Shown piece by piece: positions 20,047 to 28,900 of a stretch of 64,000 bases of DNA (the stretch's first letter is position 1; each line of letters starts with the position of its first letter). The notes under the pieces are model-generated. The model saw nothing but the letters and a program-made list of their open reading frames with translations. It searched no databases and was not told the origin of the DNA. Source of the DNA: an uncultured Marinicella sp. (lineage in GTDB: Bacteria > Pseudomonadota > Gammaproteobacteria > Xanthomonadales > Marinicellaceae); the NCBI GenBank assembly GCA_947502595.1, contig CANNAM010000001.1, positions 342,988 through 406,987 of the forward strand, given 5' to 3'. The position numbers were made by a program, and so were the translations under genes.

Positions 20047-22326
20047 TTGAGTCAAGTTTCAAAACAAGTCAGGAATCGTATCAGGGAAAGTATGGTATTT
20101 ATCATGGTTCCTGTGGCTGCTTATTTCCTGCTGTCATTAATCACTTATCATCCACAAGATCCCGGTTCGTTCGCCACCTCTGATGTGATAAAAATCAATA
20201 ACTTAGGTGGCTTAACCGGTGCCTATATTGCTGATTTTTTACTCCACTTCCTCGGTTACTTTGCTTATTTTATCCCTTTGGGCTTGCTGTATATCGCATG
20301 GCGAATGTACCAAGACAGTGCAGCGCATGAGGACAGTTGGTTAGATACCTTTATTAAACTGCTTGGCTTTGTGGCTTCATTGTTAACCGGTTGTGGTTTG
20401 TCCCATTTACATGCTGATACTGGTGGTATGCCTTTTTCTGGCGGCGGTATCATTGGTGATGTGGTTGGCAGTTCGGTATATGCTGGCTTTGGTGGTATTG
20501 GTGCTACTTTGATTTTATCGGCTACATTTTTGGCGGGCATCACTTTGTTCACTGGTTTGTCGTGGTTAGGTTTGGCAGATAAAGTCGGTCAGTTAACGGT
20601 TAAGTTTTTCCATTGGTTGGGTCTTAAATGGGAACAGTTTAAAGATTGGCGCGCAGGCAAACAAGCCCGCAGTGAGCGTGAAGTTGTGCGCAAAATTGAT
20701 GCTGTGGTACAGGAAAAAAGGGAGCCCATTGTGATTGAGCAATTTGAACCCGAAGTGCCTGAAAGTAAGCGTTCAAACAAAGAAAAGCAAATGAATTTAT
20801 TTCATGCGCTGCCAGCTGGTAAGTTGCCTCCATTGTCACTACTAGACAGCCCCAAGAACCAAGAATTTGGTTACTCTAATGAAGAATTGGAAGTGTTGTC
20901 ACGCCAGCTTGAGCTGAAGCTGGCCGACTATAAAGTTAAGGCTGAAGTGGTTGGGGTGTACCCAGGGCCGGTGGTAACTCGTTTTGAAGTTAATCCATCA
21001 GCTGGTATAAAAGCCAGTAAAATCATGGGCTTGGCCAAAGATTTAGCCCGTGGTTTATCAATCACCAGTGTTCGAATTGTTGATGTGATACCTGGTAAGC
21101 CCTACATTGGAATTGAAATACCCAATGCCAGCAGAGAGATTGTGTATTTAAGCGAAATTTTACGCTCAGTTAGTTTTGATAAATCCCGTTCTCCGCTGAC
21201 CTTGGCCATGGGTAAAAGTATTGGTGGCAATCCAGTGATTGCAGACATTGCCAAAATGCCACATTTATTGGTTGCTGGTACCACTGGATCTGGAAAATCT
21301 GTGGCGGTTAATTCAATGATTATTTCATTGTTATATAAGGCCAGTCCAGAACAGGTTAAGATGATCATGGTGGACCCAAAAATGTTGGAGCTGTCTATTT
21401 ATGAAGGCATTCCACATTTATTGGCGCCGGTGGTTACCGACATGAAAGAAGCTGCCAACGCGTTGCGTTGGTGTGTGGCTGAAATGGAGCGGCGGTACAA
21501 ATTGATGGCTGCGATGGGGGTCAGAAATTTAGCTGGCTTCAACAAGAAAATTCAAAAAGCCATTGATGCCGGTGAAGCCATAATGGATCCTTTTTGGGAT
21601 GCGACCACAGCACCTTTTGGTTCTGAGCAAGAGGCACTTAAGCCACTACCTTATATTGTGGTTATCATTGATGAATTTGCCGACATGATGATGATTGTTG
21701 GTAAAAAGGTTGAAGAGTTGATTGCCCGGTTGGCCCAAAAAGCGCGTGCCGCTGGGGTGCATTTGATCTTGGCCACCCAACGACCTTCGGTTGATGTGAT
21801 CACTGGCTTAATCAAAGCCAATATACCGACCCGGATGGCATTCCAAGTGTCCTCAAGGATAGATTCAAGAACCATCTTGGATCAAGGTGGCGCTGAAATG
21901 TTGTTAGGCCATGGCGACATGTTGTATTTACCGCCTGGTAAAGCACAGCCAGATCGGGTGCATGGTGCTTTTGTGGATGATCATGAAGTACATTCTGTGG
22001 TTAATTACTTAACCAGTCATTATGAAGCTGAATATCAGGAAGGTATTTTGGACAATGTTCAACTGACAGATGACGGTCAAATGCTCAGTGAAACTGGCTT
22101 GCCAGAAGCGGGAGAGGATGATGTCGATGAGTTGTATGACAAAGCGGTGTTTGTGGTCACAGAAAGCCGCAAAGCCTCCATTTCATATGTGCAAAGGCGT
22201 TTGCGTGTGGGTTATAACCGAGCGGCAACCATTGTTGAACAGTTAGAGGCCAATGGTGTGGTATCTGCCGCAGCACACAACGGTGCTCGAGAAGTTTTGG
22301 CGCCGCCACCACCATCAATAGAATAA
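20047..22326 (+). CDS. ftsK: FtsK DNA translocase
   Basis: A 759-residue septal DNA pump that moves chromosome ends and activates XerCD at dif. The N-terminal membrane domain has about four helices (residues 15-180). A very short linker, the alpha/beta motor with Walker A TTGSGKS (about 413-419) and Walker [11 protein letters not shown] (about 538-547), and a C-terminal winged-helix gamma domain (about 690-750, [19 protein letters not shown]) follow. E. coli FtsK is 1,329 residues, so this is the compact form. The start is unclear: TTG at 20047 keeps a basic N-terminus, while ATG at 20092 has AGGGA 4 nt upstream. In many gammaproteobacteria lolA follows directly; here it is about 9.7 kb away. 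Confidence 0.95.
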   Translation: MSQVSKQVRNRIRESMVFIMVPVAAYFLLSLITYHPQDPGSFATSDVIKINNLGGLTGAYIADFLLHFLGYFAYFIPLGLLYIAWRMYQDSAAHEDSWLDTFIKLLGFVASLLTGCGLSHLHADTGGMPFSGGGIIGDVVGSSVYAGFGGIGATLILSATFLAGITLFTGLSWLGLADKVGQLTVKFFHWLGLKWEQFKDWRAGKQARSEREVVRKIDAVVQEKREPIVIEQFEPEVPESKRSNKEKQMNLFHALPAGKLPPLSLLDSPKNQEFGYSNEELEVLSRQLELKLADYKVKAEVVGVYPGPVVTRFEVNPSAGIKASKIMGLAKDLARGLSITSVRIVDVIPGKPYIGIEIPNASREIVYLSEILRSVSFDKSRSPLTLAMGKSIGGNPVIADIAKMPHLLVAGTTGSGKSVAVNSMIISLLYKASPEQVKMIMVDPKMLELSIYEGIPHLLAPVVTDMKEAANALRWCVAEMERRYKLMAAMGVRNLAGFNKKIQKAIDAGEAIMDPFWDATTAPFGSEQEALKPLPYIVVIIDEFADMMMIVGKKVEELIARLAQKARAAGVHLILATQRPSVDVITGLIKANIPTRMAFQVSSRIDSRTILDQGGAEMLLGHGDMLYLPPGKAQPDRVHGAFVDDHEVHSVVNYLTSHYEAEYQEGILDNVQLTDDGQMLSETGLPEAGEDDVDELYDKAVFVVTESRKASISYVQRRLRVGYNRAATIVEQLEANGVVSAAAHNGAREVLAPPPPSIE

Positions 22327-22340
22327 TAAACGAGACTACC

Positions 22341-22889
22341 ATGTTAAAAATATTCATCGGATTTACCTTAGGTCTGATTGGCTCTGGACAAGTAGCTTTT
22401 GCTGATTCAGATGCTTTCAAACCAGGGCATGCAATACCTCAATATGGCATGATTGCACCAGTGGCTGGTCAGTTGGCCTTACCAGCCGATGCCAAGTTTA
22501 AGATCAGTTTTGATGTAGCCAAGGCGGCCCAGCCTGGTGAAGTCAGCCGGGCTTTAGACAGTGTGGCCAGATTCATTAATATGCACCGTCAAGCTGGGGT
22601 AACTGAACAAAACATTGATTTGGCGGTGGTGGTTCATGGTGCGGCTGTTAAAGACATGACCCTACAAGCTGTTTACCAAGGCATGGTGGAGGGCGAAGTC
22701 AGCAATAGAAATATAGACTTGATTGAAAGCTTGCGACAAAACGGGGTGAAGTTTTATGTCTGTGGTCAAAGTGCCGCATATTATGATGTAAAAGTTGAGC
22801 ACCTGTTGCCTGGTGTGAATATGTCGCTATCAGCAATGACTGCTCATGCTTTGTTACAACAACAAGGCTACACTTTAAATCCATTTTAA
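22341..22889 (+). CDS. Periplasmic DsrE-like protein
   Basis: A 182-residue protein with a signal peptide (MLKIFIGFTLGLIGSGQVAFA). The DsrE/DsrF-type alpha/beta fold is suggested by KFKISFDVA, LAVVVHGAAVKDM and the conserved cysteine in VKFYVCGQSAAYYDV (about residue 134). DsrE-family proteins move or handle sulfur via that cysteine. Exported members of unknown function are common and often described as DsrE/F-like. It starts 14 nt after ftsK and may be co-transcribed. Physiological role unknown. Confidence 0.82.
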   Translation: MLKIFIGFTLGLIGSGQVAFADSDAFKPGHAIPQYGMIAPVAGQLALPADAKFKISFDVAKAAQPGEVSRALDSVARFINMHRQAGVTEQNIDLAVVVHGAAVKDMTLQAVYQGMVEGEVSNRNIDLIESLRQNGVKFYVCGQSAAYYDVKVEHLLPGVNMSLSAMTAHALLQQQGYTLNPF

Positions 22890-23038
22890 CTGTTAATCAG
22901 GTGCTGGCTTTGAAGTTAGCCGATGAATAAATGTTGGCATTTTGTGGCTCAATAAAACCCATTAATGCGCCAATTCACAACAACTAATTAGGTACTTTCA
23001 GTTATAATATTTAAGTTCAATTTTATTCCTAAGGGCCG

Positions 23039-23332
23039 ATGAATTTACCTGCAAAACAACAATTCGATTCACACGCACAAGACAACTTTGACATCACATT
23101 TACCGAGGGTGAAGCGTTGAGTTGCCAAATTGAAGAAATCAAAGCTGGATTAAAGCCACCAAGTGATACCCATAAAGAGCAGTTCTCCGTGGTGTTTAGC
23201 TGTGCTGAACCAACAGTGTTCAATCAAGGTGTGTATAAGATTTCACACCACGAATTAGGAACTTTTGAGTTATTTTTAGTGCCTGTATTTGGTGACGATA
23301 AAGGCGTGCATTACGAAGCGGTTTTTAGCTGA
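23039..23332 (+). CDS. Small DUF6916-like protein
   Basis: A 97-residue soluble beta-rich protein. Its second half aligns by eye with the protein at 23865-24221: QF-x-V-x-F, then QG.YK..HHELG..ELFLVPV and YEAVF at the end. Proteins of this type (I believe DUF6916) are typically small neighbours of tail-collar/MdpB-like genes. No signal peptide is present, unlike its paralogue. It is transcribed away from the collar operon and converges on the GNAT gene, with 24 nt between stops. Function unknown. Confidence 0.7.
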   Translation: MNLPAKQQFDSHAQDNFDITFTEGEALSCQIEEIKAGLKPPSDTHKEQFSVVFSCAEPTVFNQGVYKISHHELGTFELFLVPVFGDDKGVHYEAVFS

Positions 23333-23356
23333 GTATTTACTGAGGACTAACTGTTG

Positions 23357-23872
23357 TTAAGTCGGGTACCACTCCATGTATTGGTAAACACCCTTGTCTT
23401 CAACTTGTTGAAAGCCATGCTTTAAGTACCATTGGTATGCAGGGTTGAATTTCTCGACATGGATTACCACTTTTTTACCTTCAGATTGCGCTTCATGTAA
23501 CAATTTTTTTAGCAACTGTGTTCCCAGTCCGTTGCCGCGTTGAGGCGTTAATAAGGCCACATCTATCAGGCAAATCGAGTGATCATCTCGGTCAATATAA
23601 ATCCTGCCAATATTTTGCTGGTCTTTAATTATTATAAGCTTCTCTGCATTAGGGTAGTGACTTTGGTAATGCAGGTGTTGAGCCGCAAATTGTTGTTTTA
23701 AAAAGTCTATGCGTTGTTGGTCATCCCATGGTGCTTGTAAAACTTCTTGCCAGCGAGTAGAGCAGTAAAGTTCTGACAAAAAGGCCATGTCTTTATCAGA
23801 TATGGCCTTGAATGTAACGCCTCCAGCAATGCAATTGGAGCTGTCGCAGATTGATAAACTGCTGTCAGGCAT
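23357..23872 (-). CDS. GNAT-family N-acetyltransferase
   Basis: A 171-residue acetyl-CoA-dependent acetyltransferase. The CoA-binding motif A is LLTPQRGNGLGTQLLKKLL (R/QxxGxG/A-like), preceded by the conserved strand ICLIDVAL. The C-terminal YQWYLKHGFQQVEDKGVYQY matches GNAT motif B. The start overlaps the end of the Tat-exported DUF6916-like gene by 8 nt, so it is the last gene of the tail-collar operon. Association of GNAT genes with collar triplets suggests modification of a product of the locus, but that is speculation. Confidence 0.88.
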   Translation of the reverse strand: MPDSSLSICDSSNCIAGGVTFKAISDKDMAFLSELYCSTRWQEVLQAPWDDQQRIDFLKQQFAAQHLHYQSHYPNAEKLIIIKDQQNIGRIYIDRDDHSICLIDVALLTPQRGNGLGTQLLKKLLHEAQSEGKKVVIHVEKFNPAYQWYLKHGFQQVEDKGVYQYMEWYPT

Positions 23873-24221
23873 GCGTTCTCAAGTTATAAACTGCTTGCAG
23901 TTGGTTGTTATCAACTGGGGTCATAAAAATTTCATGTTTAATGCCTTTATGATCAGTTAATTGATATATTTTTTCCTGCAGCGCTGTGTCCGCATTATGC
24001 ACATCAAAAGTCAAAACAAATTGTTTTTGGTCTCGGTCTTTGGTCGGCAATTGATGTCCGCTTAAAGTCATCTTAAGTCCATCATTTGTTTGCATGGAAT
24101 GTCCAGCTTCAAAAACAGCTGGTTCAGACTTTGGTGCAGTTGAGAGGGCCATAGCCTGACCACTAAAAATGGTTGCACCTACGCCCCCAACAACTGTTTT
24201 TGCAAATTTTCTTCTGTTCAT
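23865..24221 (-). CDS. Tat-exported DUF6916-like protein
   Basis: A 118-residue protein with a twin-arginine signal (NRRKFAKTVVGGVGATIFSG). The mature part resembles the 97-residue protein at 23039-23332: QFVLTFDVHN, LQEKIYQLTDHKGIKHEIF, TPVDNNQLQAVYNL. Tat export implies folding before secretion. It starts 2 nt after the third collar gene's stop and overlaps the GNAT start, so it belongs to that operon. Function unknown. Confidence 0.75.
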   Translation of the reverse strand: MNRRKFAKTVVGGVGATIFSGQAMALSTAPKSEPAVFEAGHSMQTNDGLKMTLSGHQLPTKDRDQKQFVLTFDVHNADTALQEKIYQLTDHKGIKHEIFMTPVDNNQLQAVYNLRTHA

Positions 24222-24223
24222 AG

Positions 24224-24763
24224 TTAACTCCTAGAGGGGTATAAGCCTTGTAAGGCTATGATGAAATTAATGGCAATTAAGGGCTGTAGGTTATTATGCG
24301 CTTGTCCACCACCTTGATCAGAAGTTGGGCTCATAGCTGCAAGGTTGCTTGTTCCGTCTGCATAAAACTGGCCACTAACAGAGGTGTTGGCCATATAGTG
24401 GTTTATAGGTTCCGGTGTATTGGCCCCACCCCCTGAAATGCCACCAGCTGCAGCATCGGCTACTAGACTGTGTTTGTGTGAAGGCAGTTGGGATTCGTTT
24501 AGTGTGACTGTGTCAACCCCACCACGTTGTCCCAATCGTTTGGTTGTCAACCCTGGCCCGTTTCCTGGGTGCATAGCAGCTCTGCCTTCCAGATTGGGTA
24601 ATGCCATGGTCGTACGCCCATCACCTCCATAGGTAGTGCCAATGAGTGAAAACAGTGCGGTGTTTTGTGATACTGGTAATAACTGGCCATTACAGAAGGC
24701 CCAGCTTCTGGGCGCAAAGTTGCCAGCAAATATTCTTATTTCTGCAATAAATGGTTCTGACAT
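24224..24763 (-). CDS. Phage tail-collar domain protein (MdpB-like), copy 1
   Basis: About 179 residues from the ATG at 24763 (AAGGGG upstream). The N-terminal half is the tail-collar domain (PF07484-type): MSEPFIAEIRIFAGNFAPRS, then WAFCNGQLLPVSQNTALFSL and GTTYGGDGRTTMALPNL. The C-terminus has a Gly/Ser-rich stretch and ends ALQGLYPSRS. In phages this fold forms part of tail fibres. Free-standing triplets like this occur in many bacteria, often annotated microcystin-dependent protein, with no proven function. No signal peptide is visible. No other phage genes are nearby. Confidence 0.88.
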   Translation of the reverse strand: MSEPFIAEIRIFAGNFAPRSWAFCNGQLLPVSQNTALFSLIGTTYGGDGRTTMALPNLEGRAAMHPGNGPGLTTKRLGQRGGVDTVTLNESQLPSHKHSLVADAAAGGISGGGANTPEPINHYMANTSVSGQFYADGTSNLAAMSPTSDQGGGQAHNNLQPLIAINFIIALQGLYPSRS

Positions 24764-24774
24764 TGTATTTCCCC

Positions 24775-25299
24775 TTAATTTCTTGATGGATAGATGCCAA
24801 CTAAGGCCATTATATAGTGTATACACAGATAGGGCATTACATTGGTGTGACTTCTGGAGCCGCCAATATTGTTTAGTGCATTACTGCTGAGCTCAGTTCT
24901 GTTAGCAGATAAACTTTGAACATATAAATTTGAGCCAGCCATGTCTCTGGCTAAACTGCCTGTTGGATTGCTTGAAGATCCTGACGAGTTGGCTGCTGAA
25001 ACTTCATGATTGTGACTGGGCAATTGATTAACAGTCAGTGTTTCTGTTTCAGTGCCTCCTTTTGCGCCCAATCTGCGATCAGTCAATCCTGGTCCATGAC
25101 CTGCATGAAGTGCCAATCGCCCTCTCATGTCAGGTAGGCCAAAAGTCGTCCGACCATCACCTCCATAAATGGTGCCAAGTAAACTGAATAAGGCATCGTT
25201 TTGTGATACGGCCAATAATTGCCCATCACAAAAAGCCCAACCTCGTGGTGCAAAGTTTCCCGCAAACATACGAACTTCGCCTACAAATGGTTCTGACAT
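24775..25299 (-). CDS. Phage tail-collar domain protein (MdpB-like), copy 2
   Basis: About 174 residues from the ATG at 25299, which has GGAG upstream. An upstream in-frame Met at 25344 lies inside copy 3 and is unlikely. It shares with copies 1 and 3 the opening MSEPF.GEVRMFAGNFAPRG, WAFCDGQLL, YGGDGRTTFGLPDMRGR and a C-terminal GIYPSRN. The middle (residues 85-150) is divergent and Ser/Asn-rich, as expected for a variable surface or binding part. It sits 11 nt upstream of copy 1 and 10 nt downstream of copy 3. Confidence 0.88.
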   Translation of the reverse strand: MSEPFVGEVRMFAGNFAPRGWAFCDGQLLAVSQNDALFSLLGTIYGGDGRTTFGLPDMRGRLALHAGHGPGLTDRRLGAKGGTETETLTVNQLPSHNHEVSAANSSGSSSNPTGSLARDMAGSNLYVQSLSANRTELSSNALNNIGGSRSHTNVMPYLCIHYIMALVGIYPSRN

Positions 25300-25309
25300 A
25301 ATTTTTCTC

Positions 25310-25825
25310 CTAATTTCGTGATGGGAACAAGCCTTGTAAAGCAATACAATAATTCATTGCCAAATAAGGCTGCATGTTATTATGAGCTTGCCCGCTACCT
25401 TCATTGCCAATTGTACTGTCACCCATGACAGCTGTTCCTGATGCAGCGTATGGCTTGCCATTATTGGCACCAGGTAAAAGTGTATTGGATGGCATGGCTT
25501 CACTGGCAGTATTGGTTGTCCCGTTGATGCCATGTTGGTGTTGTGGCATTTCTGCTGCGGATAAAGTATGTGTTTCTTGACCCATTTTTTGACCCAATGG
25601 GTGATTTTGACCGCTGTCAGCTTGCCCAACATGTATAGGCACACGGCCTCGAATATCGGGCAGCGCAAATGATGTTCTGCCATCACCACCGTAAGTGGTT
25701 CCTAATAAGGAATACAACGATTGATTTTGGTTAATGGGTAATATTTGCCCATCACAAAAAGCCCAACCTCTGGGGGCAAAATTAAAACCGACGATTCTGA
25801 TTTCTGCTAAGAATGGTTCTGACAT
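25310..25825 (-). CDS. Phage tail-collar domain protein (MdpB-like), copy 3, first in operon
   Basis: A 171-residue collar protein: MSEPFLAEIRIVGFNFAPRG, WAFCDGQILPINQNQSLYSL, GRTSFALPDIRGRVPIH, C-terminus LQGLFPSRN. It is the first of the three on the minus strand and has an AAGGGGGG-rich ribosome-binding site. A 22-codon ORF with a stronger site overlaps its first 19 nt. Tandem triplication with conserved ends and variable middles suggests that different copies do related jobs, perhaps as a hetero-oligomer; that is inference. Confidence 0.88.
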   Translation of the reverse strand: MSEPFLAEIRIVGFNFAPRGWAFCDGQILPINQNQSLYSLLGTTYGGDGRTSFALPDIRGRVPIHVGQADSGQNHPLGQKMGQETHTLSAAEMPQHQHGINGTTNTASEAMPSNTLLPGANNGKPYAASGTAVMGDSTIGNEGSGQAHNNMQPYLAMNYCIALQGLFPSRN

Positions 25826-25875
25826 AATCCCCCCTTGTGGTTAGTTGTTTCGGTAAAAAGATAATTATTGCTCAT
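25807..25875 (-). CDS. 22-codon leader ORF overlapping the first tail-collar gene
   Basis: An ATG at 25875-25873 is preceded by AAAGGAGGCGAGT, an almost perfect Shine-Dalgarno sequence with good spacing. It reads MSNNYLFTETTNHKGGLCQN-HS and stops at 25809-25807, 19 nt inside the collar gene that starts at 25825 in another frame. The ribosome-binding site is stronger than any other in this operon. A translated leader that couples or regulates expression of the collar genes is a reasonable inference. It is too short for domain recognition. Confidence 0.5.
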   Translation of the reverse strand: MSNNYLFTETTNHKGGLCQNHS

Positions 25876-25902
25876 ACTCGCCTCCTTTATTATTATTTAT
25901 TT

Positions 25903-25967
25903 AGCACTTTGTTTCAGTGCTTCTGATGTCTTCATTTACCCACTGCCAACTTATTTTGTAGTGGGTA
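25903..25967 (-). other. Two stem-loops between the giant protein gene and the collar operon
   Basis: TACCCACT/AGTGGGTA (25937-25944 and 25960-25967) and AGCACT/AGTGCT (25903-25908 and 25916-25921) lie in the 112 nt between the giant gene's stop and the leader ORF. Neither is followed by a clear U-run on the minus strand, so they look more like leader or processing structures than a classical terminator. Confidence 0.5.
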
Positions 25968-25987
25968 TGTCATACCGTGACAGCTCA

Positions 25988-28900
25988 TTATTGTGGACAA
26001 CTGCTGTTGACCCCTGTGAACGAACCACCAACGTTAAACACATTCACATCTGTTGCAAGACTGGTGCCTGAATCATTATTTATAATGTGATTATCAACCT
26101 GTGGTTCAGTTAAGGCGCCAATTATGGGGTTTTCAAGTTGGAATACAGTGCCAGCAAATGACACAAAACCATAATCCTCACCATCTACAGCAATGGCGTT
26201 AGGGGCTGTGGCATTGTTGCCAATGATGTCGGTACATAAAGTATTGTTGTCACCGCCACCACTGTCACCTACCAATGCAAATATACCACCGGAAAAGCCA
26301 TTGTCTCCTGCTGAAAAGACGGTGTTATTGGTGGTGGTAACTGACAATTCACCGTTACTATCGGAAGCCACATATTCAATGCCCACAATGGTTTCATTAC
26401 CACCTGAACCAGTCATGTTTATGATGTTATTATCAATGCTGATGGTGTTGGTTGCTAAATTACCTACACCGATAAAGTTAGTGAAAAAGCCACGGACATA
26501 TTCATCATTGGACTCGACTAAGTTGTCAATGATGTTGCCATTGATGTTTCTTGAGCCGCCCAATGCCATGCCTGCTCGGCCGGTACCACCAGCGCCACCG
26601 TCTTCTTCAGTTATGTCATTGCCTGAGGCGTTTAATATGGACAAAGATGATGCGCCACCGGATTGGGCTGACATCCCTACAAACATCACCCCATTGGCAC
26701 CCGATCCGGCTCTGATTATAGAAGCCACACCGGCCCCAGGTTGGAAAACAGTGTTTCTGACATTGGCTGAAATGGCGCCATTGTCGGCAATAAATGATGC
26801 GCCAGTACCTGTGTTCTCAAACAGTACAGTCTCACCAACACCAACAGCAGATGCGTCGCCTAAGGTAACGGTTAAGTTAGCTGCGGCATTGGTGGTTCTG
26901 GCCTCAAAACCACCTTCTCTTGCATTACTGATGGTGGAGTCACCATCAATAGTCAGTTCAGCGTTACCACTGTTTTGGGTGATTAAAATCGCCGTGTCAC
27001 CAACTGTGTTGTTAACCGTAAGGTCTTGCCAACGACTGGCATCAGATCCTGTTCCGGCCAAATTGACTACATAAATCCCGTGCTCATCCTGTGCATCTGA
27101 AACATTTTGAATCGTTACACCATTCATATCAAAATTGCTGACATTTTGCGCAAATATACCTAATTCATCAGAGGCATCACCATCACCATCGATGGTCATA
27201 TTCACTAAGTTGATGTTGCTCACATTGTTAAACTCAATGGCGCCATTACAATTGCCAATTAAGCCAGAAACGCCCGCTAAACAGCCTGCCACTTCATTGG
27301 TGCCGTTATTGACATTGAGGTTGCTGATGTTGATGTTGTTGGTGTTTTGAAAAAATAAACCATTGTCAGAAGTGTTTTGAATGATGCCTGCGCTGCCAGC
27401 TATCGTTCCAGTCCCTGTGACAGTAAATGACCCAGATGTGCCACCATTAACAATTGTGATGCCAAAATCTCCAGCTGAGTTGTTAATACTTCTCAACGTG
27501 ATTCCTGATGAGCCGATGGTGGTTTGGTCCATAGTGATGATTCGACCGGTTGTCGTAACAATGCTGTTGTTGTTACCGGTAATATTAAGGACACCACCAT
27601 TAATCGCAGTGATTGCATTGTTGTTTGTAGTGGTCAAATTGATCGAAGCTAAATTCAGAGTTGCGCCAGTATTATTGCTTAAATTTATACCACTGCCTGA
27701 ATCTACAATGTTACCTGTCAGGTTAATAGTGCCGGAAGTTTTATTGAAAATATCCAATGAGCGGCCTACTGAATTAGTAATGTTTCCTGGGTAAGCTAAA
27801 TTTAAATTACCGCCAGAAATCAACATTGCAGGGGATGCTGAATTATTGGTCAAGCCAGTACCTGCGAGGCTAACTGACATAGTGCCTGTCACATTGACAA
27901 GGTTTATGCCACTTATTGCGCTGGAATTGGAGTCCAGTTGATTGAAATTAACGTTATTACCAAATGAACCGCTACCACTCACTTCAATCGCGCCACCATT
28001 GCCTGTTACAGCGACATTATCAACTGTTAGGTTGCCAACATTTGTTCCTACCAGGCCATATTGAACAGTGTTGCTAATATCGATGCCACGTAGGGTGTTG
28101 TTCTGAGCCAAGACTATGCCTTGACTTGTACTGGTAATGACAGGGTTTGAGCCGTTAAGCATGGGTCTGTTGATGCTCAGTGGGGCAGCAGTGAGGCCTG
28201 TAATTGTGTCAAAATCACCTGCTGTACCTTGGCCAAATAAAATTTGGTTGTTAGATAAATTGATACCTGCCTCATTGTAAGATCCAGTGCCAGTGGCTAT
28301 AAAAACATAATCACCAGTGCCTGGATCAGTAGAGGTATTGAATGCCGTCAAACTGTTAAAAGGGGTTTGCAACGTCCCGTTACCAGCTGTGGCTGTATTG
28401 TCAATAAACCAGACGGTGTTTCCAGCTACGTTCAGCGTTACAGTGGCTGCAGCACTACAAGCGGAAGGCAGTGGGACGCCATCGTCACAGACTTGGTAAT
28501 TGAAACTGTCAGTTCCGGTGAATCCAGGTGCTGGGTCATAAGTAAAAGTTCCAGTGCTGTTGTCAACTGTGACAGTTCCACCTTGAGTGGTTGTGATGAT
28601 TCCAGTACCTTGAACAGTTAAAGTAGTTCCCGTTTCTATATCACTGGCTCCTGCCAACAGATCATTGGCGCCATCAGGAATTACAATTCTGATATTGGTT
28701 GTTACTGGGAAGGGACCTGGGGCTGTCACTGTGGGTGCATCATTTACTGGGTTTACTGTTATTGTTAGTGACACAACTGGGCTGGAGGTGTCGACTCCAC
28801 CATTGGCGGTGCCGCCATCATCCATCAAGACCACATCATATGTTGCACTGCCAAAAGTATTGGAAGCAGCGGTGTATTCAACGTTGCCCGTGGAGCTGTT

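Noticed and set aside
23357..25875. Prophage or tailocin because of the tail-collar genes
   Set aside because: No sheath, tube, tape-measure, capsid, lysis or integrase gene is nearby.
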